Source of the DNA: an uncultured Dehalococcoidia bacterium
GTDB taxonomy: Bacteria; Chloroflexota; Dehalococcoidia; Lucifugimonadales; UBA3495
DNA length: 64,000 bases
Assembly: GCA_951812535.1 (NCBI GenBank)
Contig: CATOSK010000004.1
Location: forward strand, 301,074 to 365,073
Reading direction: 5' to 3'
Position numbers and translations under genes: made by a program. Shown here one piece after another: positions 1 to 10,170 of the stretch; the stretch's first letter is position 1; the number at the start of each line of letters is the position of its first letter. Below the pieces are notes generated by a model, which did no database searches, was not told where the DNA came from, and was given only the letters and a program-made list of their open reading frames with translations.

Positions 1-1473
1 GATTTCGGGCCGGTGATGGTACAGGTTGCCCTGACCGGTGTGTTCCTGGTGTTCGCCGGGGCGACGACGCTTTTCCACCTGCTGTGGCGGAGGCTGCCCG
101 GGCCGCTGGACCTGGGGTTGCTGGGGGTGAATGCCGGAGCGTATTTCGGGCTGTCGATGTTCGTGCTGGCGGAGTATCCGGACTGGCAGGGTATCGTGGC
201 GTTCGGGCTGGCGGCTCTGTACGGGCTGATCACGTTTGCCGCGGTGAAGCGGCTGGGGGGAACGTCGGAGCTGGTGGTGACGGCCGCGGTGGCGGGGATA
301 GTCTTCCTGGCGGTGGCGATTCCGCTGCAGTTCACCGGGGTGTGGATCACGGTGTCATGGGCAGCGCAGGGGGCGGCCCTGGTGTGGGCCGGGTTCCGGC
401 TGGAGCGGTGGTACACCCGGATTTTCGGGCTAGGGGCGCTGGCGCTGGCGGCGGCGCACCTGCTGCTGACGCAGGTGGAGATAGACCTGGAGGGTTTCGT
501 TCCGGTTGTGAACGAGCGGATGGCGATTTTCCTGGTGGTCATCGGGGGCGGCTACGCGGCCGGCGTCCTGTACCGGCATTTCCGGGACTCATGGCGCGAG
601 TGGGAAAGAGGCATCACCGAGGGGCTGTTCATCGCGGCCAACGGGCTGACGCTGCTGCTGCTGGGGTTGGAGATAGTGCAGTACATGGAGACGCTGGAGG
701 GTCCAATCCTGGGCATATACAGCGGTCCGCGCCGGCTGGGGGACTCCCTGCTGAGTGCCCAGCTATTGGCTACGACGGCGATGGTCACCGTTTACGGGTT
801 TGTCCTGACGGGTGTGGGGCTGGTGTTCCGGCTCCGGTTGGCGCGTTGGGGGGGCCTGACGCTGATGGCGGCGGCGGGGTTGAAGCTGATGCTGGTGGAC
901 ACCTTCGTGGTGACGCTGGACCGGTTCGAGTTCAGGCCAGTCCTGAACATGCGCTTCCTGGCGGCGATGCTGACGGCAGCTGCGCCGACGGTGATGGCCG
1001 CGTGGTGGCGGACACGGGAAGCCGTGACGGAATGGGACCAAGCTGTTCCCCGAGGGTTGGTAGTGGCGGTGAACGTTGTGGCAGTTTGGGCGGTCAGCGC
1101 AGAGGTTGTCCATTTCTTCGGGGGCCTGGAGGCGCGGACGGGAGACGACTACGCGAGCGCGATGAACCTTTCCCTGACGGTGTTCTGGGCGGTCTATGCG
1201 ATTGGAGTAATTGGGGCGGGGATTGTCCTGCGGTCGGCTGTGGTGCGGCTGGCGGGGATGGCATTGCTGGCGGTTCCGGTGGCTAAGCTGTTCGTCTTTG
1301 ATGTTTTCCTGCTGGAGCGGGGATACCGGGTGGCGGCGTTCGTGACGCTGGGAGTGCTGCTGCTGGGGACGGGGCTGGTGTACCAGCGCTACAACGCGGC
1401 GATCCGGGGGTTCCTGTTTGGCGAGGGAGGGGAGGTAAGGGGATTGTTTCCAGCAGGGAGGGGGGATTCGTGA
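1..1473 (+). CDS. DUF2339-type multi-pass membrane protein (5' end missing)
   Basis: Open from the first base, so the N-terminus lies upstream of the window; at least 490 residues are visible. It is almost entirely hydrophobic, with more than a dozen likely transmembrane helices separated by short Arg-rich loops (for example LFHLLWRRLPGP and YRHFRDSWREWERG). This resembles the C-terminal part of the DUF2339 family of large predicted membrane proteins, whose function is unknown. Codon use matches the high-GC neighbours. The gene is followed by a strong hairpin terminator and converges on the next gene. Confidence 0.75.
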   Translation, partial: DFGPVMVQVALTGVFLVFAGATTLFHLLWRRLPGPLDLGLLGVNAGAYFGLSMFVLAEYPDWQGIVAFGLAALYGLITFAAVKRLGGTSELVVTAAVAGIVFLAVAIPLQFTGVWITVSWAAQGAALVWAGFRLERWYTRIFGLGALALAAAHLLLTQVEIDLEGFVPVVNERMAIFLVVIGGGYAAGVLYRHFRDSWREWERGITEGLFIAANGLTLLLLGLEIVQYMETLEGPILGIYSGPRRLGDSLLSAQLLATTAMVTVYGFVLTGVGLVFRLRLARWGGLTLMAAAGLKLMLVDTFVVTLDRFEFRPVLNMRFLAAMLTAAAPTVMAAWWRTREAVTEWDQAVPRGLVVAVNVVAVWAVSAEVVHFFGGLEARTGDDYASAMNLSLTVFWAVYAIGVIGAGIVLRSAVVRLAGMALLAVPVAKLFVFDVFLLERGYRVAAFVTLGVLLLGTGLVYQRYNAAIRGFLFGEGGEVRGLFPAGRGDS

Positions 1474-1511
1474 GAGACGGCGGGGGTTTGCATTGTCCAC
1501 AGGTCGGGGTA

Positions 1512-1535
1512 CGTTGGGGTATTCATCCCCCAAAC
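1512..1535. repeat. Dispersed imperfect palindrome, copy A
   Basis: An intergenic 24-bp sequence with TTGGGG and CCCCAA arms around ATTCAT. A near-identical 25-bp copy in the opposite orientation lies at 11643-11667. Both copies are intergenic, as expected for a REP-like repeat family. Confidence 0.55.
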
Positions 1536-1558
1536 CCCCTGATGTTTGATGTATGACC

Positions 1559-1589
1559 AAGGCCCCGGGATTGCGCCCCGGGGCCTTTT
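1559..1589 (+). terminator. Rho-independent terminator after the DUF2339 gene
   Basis: A perfect 11-bp GC-rich stem (arms 1559-1569 and 1577-1587) with a 7-nt loop. The top strand continues in TTTT (1586-1589). It lies between convergent genes. The T-run favours the plus strand, but the stem could also slow transcription from the other side. Confidence 0.8.
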
Positions 1590-1613
1590 GCCAGTGTCCA
1601 GCTTAAGTGTGGG

Positions 1614-2729
1614 TTACTTGAAGTGGGGGATGACGTCCTCACTGAGGCACTTGAGGGTGTCCATGACCACTTCGCGGGGGACTGAGGAGGTCCAGTTGCA
1701 CTCGAACATTATCTCGTCGGTGGTGAAGGCCTCCTTGAACATGTGGATCTTCTCGACGACTTCCTCGGGGGTGCCGAAGAGGTTGACTTCCTCGGTGGCC
1801 TCGGGTCCGGCGCTGCCAGCGTCGGTGCTGCCGATGGCCACGCGGCCGGCGTAGTAGATGCGGGCGAGATCCATGAGTTGGGAGACGCGGCGGTCAGCCT
1901 TTTCCTGGGTGTCGGCTACGAGAGTAGGCACCCGAACGACGGTGGTGGGATCGCCCTCATGCCCGGCGTCCTTCCACGCCTTGCGGTAGGCGTTTACGTC
2001 CTCACGGAGGATGGCCGAACCCCGCAGGTTGTGGGGGGAGCTGCCAGCGCCGATGGCGATTCGGTAGCCATGCTCACCCATGGGGACGAAGCTCTCCTGG
2101 CTGTCCACCGGGAGGAGCATGGGGAGAGGCTTCTGCACGGGCTTGGGGATGCCCATGTAGCCCTCGTAGAAGGCCGGGTAGTTGAAGTACTTGCCCTCGA
2201 AACCGGAGAAGCTGTCCTCGCCCCAGAGCTGCTTGAGGAGCTCGAGGTACTCGAAGAAGTACTCGCGGCGCTCGTCGGAGCCGCGGGTGCGGGCGCCTGC
2301 GCCGTAGATGAAGCGGCCTTCGCTGACCTGATCAACGATGGCAACCTGTTCGGCGACCTGGAAGGGGTCCTCGGGGGCGAGGTTGTCGAAGGCATAGCGC
2401 TCGTGGGGCAGCGCCCTGGGGGATGGGGTCTCGCCGGGCAGCCGCAGGGTAGGCCGGTGGATGGAGGTGCCGATTCTGATGTTCTCGGTGCGCTCGGCGA
2501 TGATGCCGGAGAGCATGATGGACTGGGGGTCCATGCTGCCCTGGGTGGAGAAGTGACCGCCGCCGAACCAGACGTAGTCCCAACCGTTGTTCTCGATGTG
2601 GTCGATTTCCTTGAAGTTCTGCTTGTAAGCAGCGGCCTCAAGAAGCTTCCCACCCTGGTATTCGGGATCCCAAGGGACCTTTCCGCCCTCGTAAACGGCG
2701 TTCCAAGTAGTGAACAATCCGAAATCCAT
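1614..2729 (-). CDS. LLM class flavin-dependent oxidoreductase
   Basis: A 371-residue TIM-barrel protein of the luciferase-like monooxygenase family (F420- or FMN-dependent, cytosolic). Typical features are the N-terminal MDFGLFTTWN, a GGGHFS loop, the RIGTSI strand, the QVAIVDQVSEGRF segment preceding a GAG motif, and a late GTPEEVVEKI segment that usually contacts the flavin region. The start at 2729 is chosen because AAAGGAGGGG precedes it at good spacing; the frame stays open upstream but lacks similarity and an SD there. The substrate cannot be told from sequence. SAR202-type Chloroflexota are known for many paralogues of this family. Confidence 0.88.
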   Translation of the reverse strand: MDFGLFTTWNAVYEGGKVPWDPEYQGGKLLEAAAYKQNFKEIDHIENNGWDYVWFGGGHFSTQGSMDPQSIMLSGIIAERTENIRIGTSIHRPTLRLPGETPSPRALPHERYAFDNLAPEDPFQVAEQVAIVDQVSEGRFIYGAGARTRGSDERREYFFEYLELLKQLWGEDSFSGFEGKYFNYPAFYEGYMGIPKPVQKPLPMLLPVDSQESFVPMGEHGYRIAIGAGSSPHNLRGSAILREDVNAYRKAWKDAGHEGDPTTVVRVPTLVADTQEKADRRVSQLMDLARIYYAGRVAIGSTDAGSAGPEATEEVNLFGTPEEVVEKIHMFKEAFTTDEIMFECNWTSSVPREVVMDTLKCLSEDVIPHFK

Positions 2730-2848
2730 GTTGTGCCCCTCCTTTAATGGTGTATTCAGGTAAGACCTTTTGGTTGCCCCAATGCTAGCACCGGGGATGG
2801 GGTGGGTCAACGGCCAGGGTCCGTTGTTGGCATTGGAAGCGCTGGACG

Positions 2849-2877
2849 TTGTTCTTCGGGGGTGAGGGTGGTATAAT
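2849..2877 (+). promoter_or_regulatory. Extended -10 promoter for dnaG-rpoD
   Basis: A perfect TATAAT (2872-2877) with an upstream TG at 2869-2870 gives a TGnTATAAT extended -10. A weak -35 (TTGTTC, 2849-2854) lies 17 bp upstream. It would give a leader of about 140 nt before dnaG. It lies between the divergent LLM oxidoreductase gene and dnaG. Confidence 0.65.
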
Positions 2878-3027
2878 ATCTTTGGCGCATTGTACCCATC
2901 GGACATACGGGTTCAGAACGCTTCACACGCAATTGAATCCGGGAGCTGAACAGCACGCTAACGGTTACGGTTTTCCAGATTAGTCCGGTGCCGCACCGGA
3001 ACGGGCCGGGGGAGGGATAGCCGTCCC

Positions 3028-4962
3028 ATGACCGTTGTCGACGACATCAAGAGCCGCTTGGATATCCTGGACGTGGTTTCCAGCAAGGTTGCGTTGCAAC
3101 GTTCCGGGCAGTCATACAAGGCCAACTGTCCCTTCCACCAGGAACGCACCCCGTCGTTTTACGTATTTCCCGACCGGCAGACGTGGCGGTGCTTCGGCGC
3201 CTGCGCGGCCGGCGGGGATGTGTTCAACTTCGTGATGAAGGCGGAGAACCTGGAGTTCGGGGAGGCGCTGCGTCAACTGGCGCAGCAGACCGGGGTGACG
3301 CTGCCCAGCGCGGAGCGGCGCAGCGAAGTCCAGAGCGCCTTCGACCTGAACGAGGCGGCGAAGACTTACTTCCAACAGCGGCTGGCTTCGTCCCAGGGGG
3401 CGGAGGCGCGGGCCTACCTGGAAGGCCGGGGACTGAACCGGGAGACGATTGCCCATTTTGAGCTGGGCCTGAGCCCCAACGATGGGGAGTCGCTCAGGAC
3501 TCACCTGGGAGGGCGGGGCTATTCCCCGGAGCAACTGGCGGAGGCCGGACTGGTTTCCAGCGGGAATAACGGCAGCTACCGGGACATGTTCCGGCGGCGG
3601 CTGATGATTCCGATAAGGAACGGCCAGGGAGAACTGGCCGGGTTCGGAGGCCGGGCGCTGGACGACTCCAATCCGAAGTACCTGAACTCGCCACGGACGG
3701 CGATATTCGACAAGGGGCGCATACTCTTTGCCCTGAATGTGGCCCGGGAACATGCCCGCCAGCAGGGGATGGTGGTGGTGGAGGGGTACATGGACGCGAT
3801 CATGGCCCACCAACACGGGTACCGGAACGTGGTGGCCTCGATGGGCACGGCGTTGACGGAGACGCAGGTGGCGGAAGCGCGGCGGGTGTCCGGGAAGATT
3901 ACGATGGCCCTGGACGCGGATGCCGCCGGGCAACAGGCGACACTGCGGAGCCTGGAGTCGTCCTGGAAAGTTTTCCAGGTGCAGCCGGTGGGCCGGGTAG
4001 GGAATATCAGCGTTAATCAACGGCGGGACGGCGGCGAGCTGAAGGTCGTGTCTCTGCCGGAGGGGATGGACCCGGACGAGGTCATCCGCCGGGCGCCGGA
4101 GGAGTGGCCGCGGTTCATTGAGAATGCGAAGCCGCTGTTCGATTTCCTGCTGCCGGCGCTGTCGGCGCAGGTGGACATCGGTACGGCGCAGGGTAAGTCG
4201 TGGGTAGTGGAGCAACTGCGGCATTTCGTGGCGGCGGTGCCGGACGCGATAGTCCAGGACCACTATCTGCAACAGATGGCCCACTCCCTGCGGGTGAACG
4301 AAGAGACCCTGCGGGCCAGCATGGGCAGCCTGACTCCGCAGCGAGCCCGGGCTGCGCCCGCTGCCAATCGTTCCGCCCAGCGGGATGCGGGAGGAACGGA
4401 CTCGGCGTTTACGCAGCTGGAGCACGACCCGTTGGAGGAGTATTGCCTGGCAGGGATTTTGCAGCGGCCGGACCTGTACGACCTGGCGCCCTGCCTGGAG
4501 ACGGAGTATTTTTTCCGCCCGGAGAACCGGGAGATCATGGAACTCATCCGGTACGTGGAGCAGGACGGGTTCGACGAGGCGGCGGTGGCGTGGCTGGAGC
4601 AGACGGCGGGAGAGGAACTGAAGGAGCACCTGGATTACCTGCGGGCAAAGCCGCTCCATCCCGCAGACTCGGACGAGGCGTCGGCGGCGTTGGCCCAAGC
4701 GATAAACCGGCTGGAGGAACGCTACCTGCGGGGCCTGAAGTCGGAAGAGGCGATGCGGCTGGCGGATGAAGAACGGAAAGACGCGCCAGATGAAGTGACG
4801 ATTAGGGTTCCCACGGAAGACGGGGCCGACCCACTCGATGACAGGGTGGACGAGGAACTGGCCGCGGTCATCCGGGGGACCAACACGAGAATCAAGGAGA
4901 ACGAAGCGGCACGAAGCCAATGGCGCTCGCGGCCGCAGGACAGAGTTAACGCGGGAGGTTAA
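3028..4962 (+). CDS. dnaG: DNA primase DnaG
   Basis: A 644-residue replicative primase that makes RNA primers at the fork. The N-terminal zinc-binding domain has Cys34, His37, Cys55 and Cys59; the last pair is spaced C-x3-C (CFGAC) instead of the more usual C-x2-C. The Toprim domain is clear at about 245-310 (MVVVEGYMDAIMAHQ, then ALDADAAGQ). The C-terminal helicase-interacting region is long and charged. The ATG at 3028 follows GGAGGG. It is followed immediately by rpoD, the dnaG-rpoD part of the classical macromolecular synthesis operon. Confidence 0.96.
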   Translation: MTVVDDIKSRLDILDVVSSKVALQRSGQSYKANCPFHQERTPSFYVFPDRQTWRCFGACAAGGDVFNFVMKAENLEFGEALRQLAQQTGVTLPSAERRSEVQSAFDLNEAAKTYFQQRLASSQGAEARAYLEGRGLNRETIAHFELGLSPNDGESLRTHLGGRGYSPEQLAEAGLVSSGNNGSYRDMFRRRLMIPIRNGQGELAGFGGRALDDSNPKYLNSPRTAIFDKGRILFALNVAREHARQQGMVVVEGYMDAIMAHQHGYRNVVASMGTALTETQVAEARRVSGKITMALDADAAGQQATLRSLESSWKVFQVQPVGRVGNISVNQRRDGGELKVVSLPEGMDPDEVIRRAPEEWPRFIENAKPLFDFLLPALSAQVDIGTAQGKSWVVEQLRHFVAAVPDAIVQDHYLQQMAHSLRVNEETLRASMGSLTPQRARAAPAANRSAQRDAGGTDSAFTQLEHDPLEEYCLAGILQRPDLYDLAPCLETEYFFRPENREIMELIRYVEQDGFDEAAVAWLEQTAGEELKEHLDYLRAKPLHPADSDEASAALAQAINRLEERYLRGLKSEEAMRLADEERKDAPDEVTIRVPTEDGADPLDDRVDEELAAVIRGTNTRIKENEAARSQWRSRPQDRVNAGG

Positions 4963-4968
4963 TTGGGC

Positions 4969-6570
<1,602 letters not shown>

Positions 6571-6745
6571 GGGCGCGGCGGCGCTTTGGCCTATCCCTTG
6601 CGCCAGTTGGCGCCGTACAGGGAGATGACGCAGCCAGGTCATACCGGCAAGGCAAGAAAATGCCAAATAGGCGTGAGCAAATTGCCTTTAATTGGGTGGA
6701 ACGGCGGTGTTAGACTCGGCGTCAATGAAAGGGGGTGGCGGTCAA

Positions 6746-6958
6746 GTGGAAGAGTGGACATTACCGAAGTGCCAACAGTGTGACATAGGTCAGCTAGTAC
6801 CGTTGTCCGACTACGGCGGACAGGGAGCGGCGGTCCATTACAAGGCGTGGGTCTGCATCAACCCGGACTGCGGGTTCAACATAAAGATCCGCAATGGGGA
6901 CATCTACCTGAATGAACCCATCACGCCCGGCAGCATGAACGTTCCCCGAGGCCGCTAG
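6746..6958 (+). CDS. Small zinc-ribbon-like protein
   Basis: A 70-residue protein with two cysteine pairs, KCQQC near the N-terminus and C-x5-C (CINPDC) in the middle, as in rubredoxin/zinc-ribbon folds. No transmembrane segment is seen. A GTG at 6746 is chosen because an AAAGGGGGTGG purine tract lies 7 nt upstream; an in-frame ATG at 6725 is the alternative. It follows rpoD by about 175 bp and ends before a hairpin with a T-run. Function unknown. Confidence 0.65.
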   Translation: MEEWTLPKCQQCDIGQLVPLSDYGGQGAAVHYKAWVCINPDCGFNIKIRNGDIYLNEPITPGSMNVPRGR

Positions 6959-6969
6959 ACGTCAAAACC

Positions 6970-6993
6970 GCCTCTTCGGGGGCTTTCGTTTTT
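6970..6993 (+). terminator. Terminator after the zinc-ribbon gene
   Basis: A 5-bp stem (6970-6974 / 6979-6983, one G-T pair) closed by a TTCG tetraloop and followed by a T-rich run TTTCGTTTTT (6984-6993). It lies 11 bp after the stop codon. Confidence 0.6.
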
Positions 6994-7147
6994 GCCCGCC
7001 GCCGCAGGCCTGGGATGAAGTGGGAAGACGTGCGCGGCCAGCAAGAACAGGCGGTCCTACCGACCCGCCCACGGTAGTTCCCCGAGCCCGGTTGAATATG
7101 GGCCCCCGGTTTAACCTGGGCCAACGAAAGGCGCTGCCCAGGTTGGA

Positions 7148-8362
7148 TCAGGCCGAAGCTACCGGGTCTTCGGAGGAGGGTTCGATTCTCAGCTTGCGCA
7201 GGCGCCGACCGAGCATGGAGACGACCTCGATACGCAGGCCGTCGACCCAGAGGGAGTCGCCAACCTGGGGGATGCGCCCCAGGGAACGATAAACGTAGCC
7301 CCCGACGGTGTCCACCTCGGGGGTTTCTATCACCGTCCCAAAGAGTTCGCCCACCTCGTCGGTGCTGACACCGGCGTCCACGAGGGCGGACCCGTCGGCG
7401 TTGCGGATAACCTCGGGGTCCTCGACATGGGAGAACTCATCCTCGATTTCTCCCACGATCTCTTCCAACAGGTCTTCCATGGTAACGAGGCCCTCGGTGC
7501 CGCCGTATTCGTCAACGACGATGGCCATCTGAAGGGCTTTTTCCTGCAGTTCCTCGAGGAGGTCGTCGAGGTGCTTGGATTCGGGGATAAAGAAGGCGGG
7601 ACGGAGGGTCTGGGCAAGCTCGGCTTGGGGTTCCCCCTTGCCCAGGACGGCGAGGAGGTCCCGGGAGTGAGCGATGCCTACGATGTTGTCCAGATTGACG
7701 CGATAGACAGGGAGCCGACTGTGGCCCCTGACGGCCATCACTTCAGCGACTTCAAGCAAGGGGGTGTTGGCCTCGACGGCGACAATGTCGAGGCGGGGAA
7801 CCATGACCTCCCGGGCGGTGGAGCCGTCGAGGCGGAGGATGGACTGGAGCATCTCCCGGTCCCGCTCGTCGATGCTGCCGACCTGGGCGGCGACGATAAC
7901 CCGCTCCTGGAGCTCGGCGTGAGCTTCTTCCCGGGCATCCCCGGGGGAGCCGCTGCCGTTGGAGCCAACGGGGATGACGGAGGACCGGCGGGCGGTCATG
8001 GCAGAGACAAGGCGGTGAACGGGACGGGACAATCCGACAGCACGTTCCGGCTTGCGAAGAGCCAGGGAGTATGCCCCGCGGTTGACGGCGGTGAGGGCAA
8101 CCAGCAGTCCGAGGGCCAGCAGGGTGAGATACCACCAGTCCATGACCGGGGCGAGGGAGGCCGCCAGGAAGAGGCCGGAAAGGGAGACGGCGATGGTGCA
8201 GGCGTACTTGAAGGAGGAGACGGTGAATCCGACCCCGCGAGGCGGGCGGACGCTGGCCGAACCGGCGCCAACGGCGTGTTCAGCCAAACTCAAGTACGAG
8301 AAAAGCAGGAAGAATACCGAGAAGACTAATGCTGACGGTAATAAGCTACTATCAGTATCCAA
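7148..8362 (-). CDS. CBS-domain membrane protein of the CorC/HlyC family
   Basis: A 404-residue protein: N-terminal helices (SALVFSVFFLLFSYLSLAEH; later YLTLLALGLLVALTAVN) suggest a shortened CNNM-like membrane part. Next come the linker DREMLQSILRLDGSTAREVM, two CBS domains (VPRLDIVAV... and KALQMAIVVDEYGGTEGLVT) and a C-terminal CorC_HlyC transporter-associated domain (LGRIPQVGDSL). Members are linked to magnesium or cobalt efflux, sometimes called hemolysin-like. The TTG start at 8362 is preceded by GAGGG. It lies 68 bp downstream of glmU on the same strand, so they probably form an operon. Confidence 0.85.
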   Translation of the reverse strand: MDTDSSLLPSALVFSVFFLLFSYLSLAEHAVGAGSASVRPPRGVGFTVSSFKYACTIAVSLSGLFLAASLAPVMDWWYLTLLALGLLVALTAVNRGAYSLALRKPERAVGLSRPVHRLVSAMTARRSSVIPVGSNGSGSPGDAREEAHAELQERVIVAAQVGSIDERDREMLQSILRLDGSTAREVMVPRLDIVAVEANTPLLEVAEVMAVRGHSRLPVYRVNLDNIVGIAHSRDLLAVLGKGEPQAELAQTLRPAFFIPESKHLDDLLEELQEKALQMAIVVDEYGGTEGLVTMEDLLEEIVGEIEDEFSHVEDPEVIRNADGSALVDAGVSTDEVGELFGTVIETPEVDTVGGYVYRSLGRIPQVGDSLWVDGLRIEVVSMLGRRLRKLRIEPSSEDPVASA

Positions 8363-8430
8363 ATTGTCTACCCTCGCCGCCTGGTGCGGGCAACCACGAA
8401 GATGATGCCCTCAGGAGGGGTGGGGGTTGA

Positions 8431-9780
8431 TCACTCGCCGGATTTTCTAGGCAACATTCTAGCAGGGACGCCAACGGCGAGTCTACCCTGGGGGACGTCT
8501 TTTGTTACGACTGCCCCGGCGCCGGTGGCGGCGTTGGGGCCGACGGTGACCGGGGCGACCAGCATGGTATTGCAACCAATGAAGGCTCCCTCGCCGATGA
8601 CGGTGGGGAGCTTGTCCCGTCCGTCGTAGTTGCAGGTGATGGTCCCGGCGCCGATGTTTACGTTGGCGCCGATAGATGCGTCGCCAAGGTAGCTGAAGTG
8701 GCCGGAAACGGCTCCGGCGGCCATCCGGCTGTTTTTGACCTCGACGAAGTTGCCGACGTGAACGTTGGGTCCGAGATGGGCACCGGGGCGGAGATGGCTG
8801 AAGGGGCCAACGTCGGAGCCGCTATCCACGATGGCCTCCTCGAGCATGGAGGCGGTGATGCGGCAGCCGTTTCCGATGCGCGAGTCCTGGATGACGGAGT
8901 TGGGCCCGATGGTGCAGTCCTCGCCGACGGCGGTGGTCCCCTGAAGCATGGTGTTGGGGAGGATAACGGTGTCCTGTCCGATGGTGACGCCGGCGTCGAT
9001 GCAGACGGAGCCGGGGTCGATGATGGTGACGCCTTCCAGCATCCATTTTTCCAGGATGCGCTCCCGCTGAACGCTTGCGACGATGGCAAGCTGGACGCGG
9101 TTGTTGACGCCGAAGGCCTCGGCCGGGTCGGAGGTGGGCACTCCGTGGACCTGCTTGTTCCCACAGGCAGCGGCCAGGGCGGTGAGGTAACGCTCCCCCG
9201 ATGCTGCGGCGGGGATCTCCGGAAGGTTGCGGGCGAGCCAGGGGAGGTTGAAGCAGTAGACGCCGGCGTTGACCTCGGCGGGGGCATCGCAGGGGCCGTC
9301 GTAGTCGCGGGCTTCGACGATGCCGGTGACGCAGCCTTCTTCGTCCCGCAATACCCTTCCCATGTCCTCGGCGAAGAGTCCCTCGGCGGTGAGAAAGGTC
9401 ATGGCGCTTTCGCGGTCCAGATGGCACTGGACGAGATTCTGGACGGACTGGGAGGTAACGAGGGGAGCGTCGGCGTTCAGGAGGAGGATGTGGGAGCAGT
9501 CTCCATCCAGCAAGGGGAGGGCGCAGGAAAGGGCGTGGGCGGTGCCGAGGGGTTGGGGTTGGGCGGCGTATTCGACGGTGTCACCCAACAGATCGCCGAT
9601 GGCGGACTGGTTGGCAGGCGAGACGACGACGATGATCCTTCCCACGCCGATGCTATGAAGCAGGTCGACGGGGTGACGGATAAGCTCCTTGCCGCAGACC
9701 CGGTGGAGGGGCTTGGGAAGGCGGGACTTCATGCGGGAGCCTTCTCCGGCAGCGAGGATGATTCCAGCCCAGTTATCCAC
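8431..9780 (-). CDS. glmU: Bifunctional N-acetylglucosamine-1-phosphate uridyltransferase / glucosamine-1-phosphate acetyltransferase
   Basis: A 449-residue cytosolic enzyme for UDP-GlcNAc, the precursor of peptidoglycan. The N-terminal nucleotidyltransferase domain begins WAGIILAAGEGSRMKS and contains PLGTAHALSCA. The C-terminal half is a left-handed beta helix of hexapeptide repeats (VGNFVEVKNS, SYLGDASIGANVNIGAGTI, YDGRDK). A GTG start at 9780 is chosen because GGAGG sits 7 nt upstream; the frame continues to 9822 without similarity. Length is typical of GlmU. Confidence 0.94.
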   Translation of the reverse strand: MDNWAGIILAAGEGSRMKSRLPKPLHRVCGKELIRHPVDLLHSIGVGRIIVVVSPANQSAIGDLLGDTVEYAAQPQPLGTAHALSCALPLLDGDCSHILLLNADAPLVTSQSVQNLVQCHLDRESAMTFLTAEGLFAEDMGRVLRDEEGCVTGIVEARDYDGPCDAPAEVNAGVYCFNLPWLARNLPEIPAAASGERYLTALAAACGNKQVHGVPTSDPAEAFGVNNRVQLAIVASVQRERILEKWMLEGVTIIDPGSVCIDAGVTIGQDTVILPNTMLQGTTAVGEDCTIGPNSVIQDSRIGNGCRITASMLEEAIVDSGSDVGPFSHLRPGAHLGPNVHVGNFVEVKNSRMAAGAVSGHFSYLGDASIGANVNIGAGTITCNYDGRDKLPTVIGEGAFIGCNTMLVAPVTVGPNAATGAGAVVTKDVPQGRLAVGVPARMLPRKSGE

Positions 9781-9876
9781 GGCGTTTCCTCCGGCGGGGC
9801 CGGAAGCTCGACAGTGTCTCATCCGGCCTGATTGGTGGGGATTATAGCAGGGGCAACCGGGACTTCGGGGTTTGCG

Positions 9877-9905
9877 TTGACAACGTGCGGGACGGCGGGG
9901 AGAAT
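9877..9905 (+). promoter_or_regulatory. Candidate promoter for the GatC-like/amidase operon
   Basis: A perfect TTGACA (9877-9882), a 17-bp spacer, then GAGAAT (9900-9905, four of six matches). It would start transcription about 55 nt before the small gene at 9967. Confidence 0.45.
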
Positions 9906-9966
9906 TCGGCTATTCTTAACCTCCGGGCCCGGACTCCGAACAACTGCCCGGGGAAAGGCGTTAGTT

Positions 9967-10170
9967 ATGCCTGATTTGACGGATTCGGATGTCATGGCGC
10001 TGGCAAGGGCGGCTCGAATTGATATTCCCGCCGAGCTGGTGGCGGAGGTGGGTTACAGCCTGAACGGGCTGCTGGATGCACTGGAAGCGGCGGCGGCGGC
10101 GGAAGGGGTGAGCTCGGTGGAGCCGCTTCCTATTGTTATTCCCCAGGAACAGTCGTCGGGAGGGCAGTAA
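9967..10170 (+). CDS. Small GatC/AtzG-like amidase partner
   Basis: A 67-residue helical protein (TDSDVMALARAARIDIPAEL...LNGLLDALEAA) resembling the short partner proteins of amidases (GatC-like, DUF4089/AtzG type) that wrap around the catalytic subunit. The stop codon overlaps the ATG of the amidase by one base (TAATG), so the pair is translationally coupled. No GatB is seen nearby, so an independent amidase role is more likely than tRNA-dependent amidation. The SD is weak. Confidence 0.65.
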   Translation: MPDLTDSDVMALARAARIDIPAELVAEVGYSLNGLLDALEAAAAAEGVSSVEPLPIVIPQEQSSGGQ

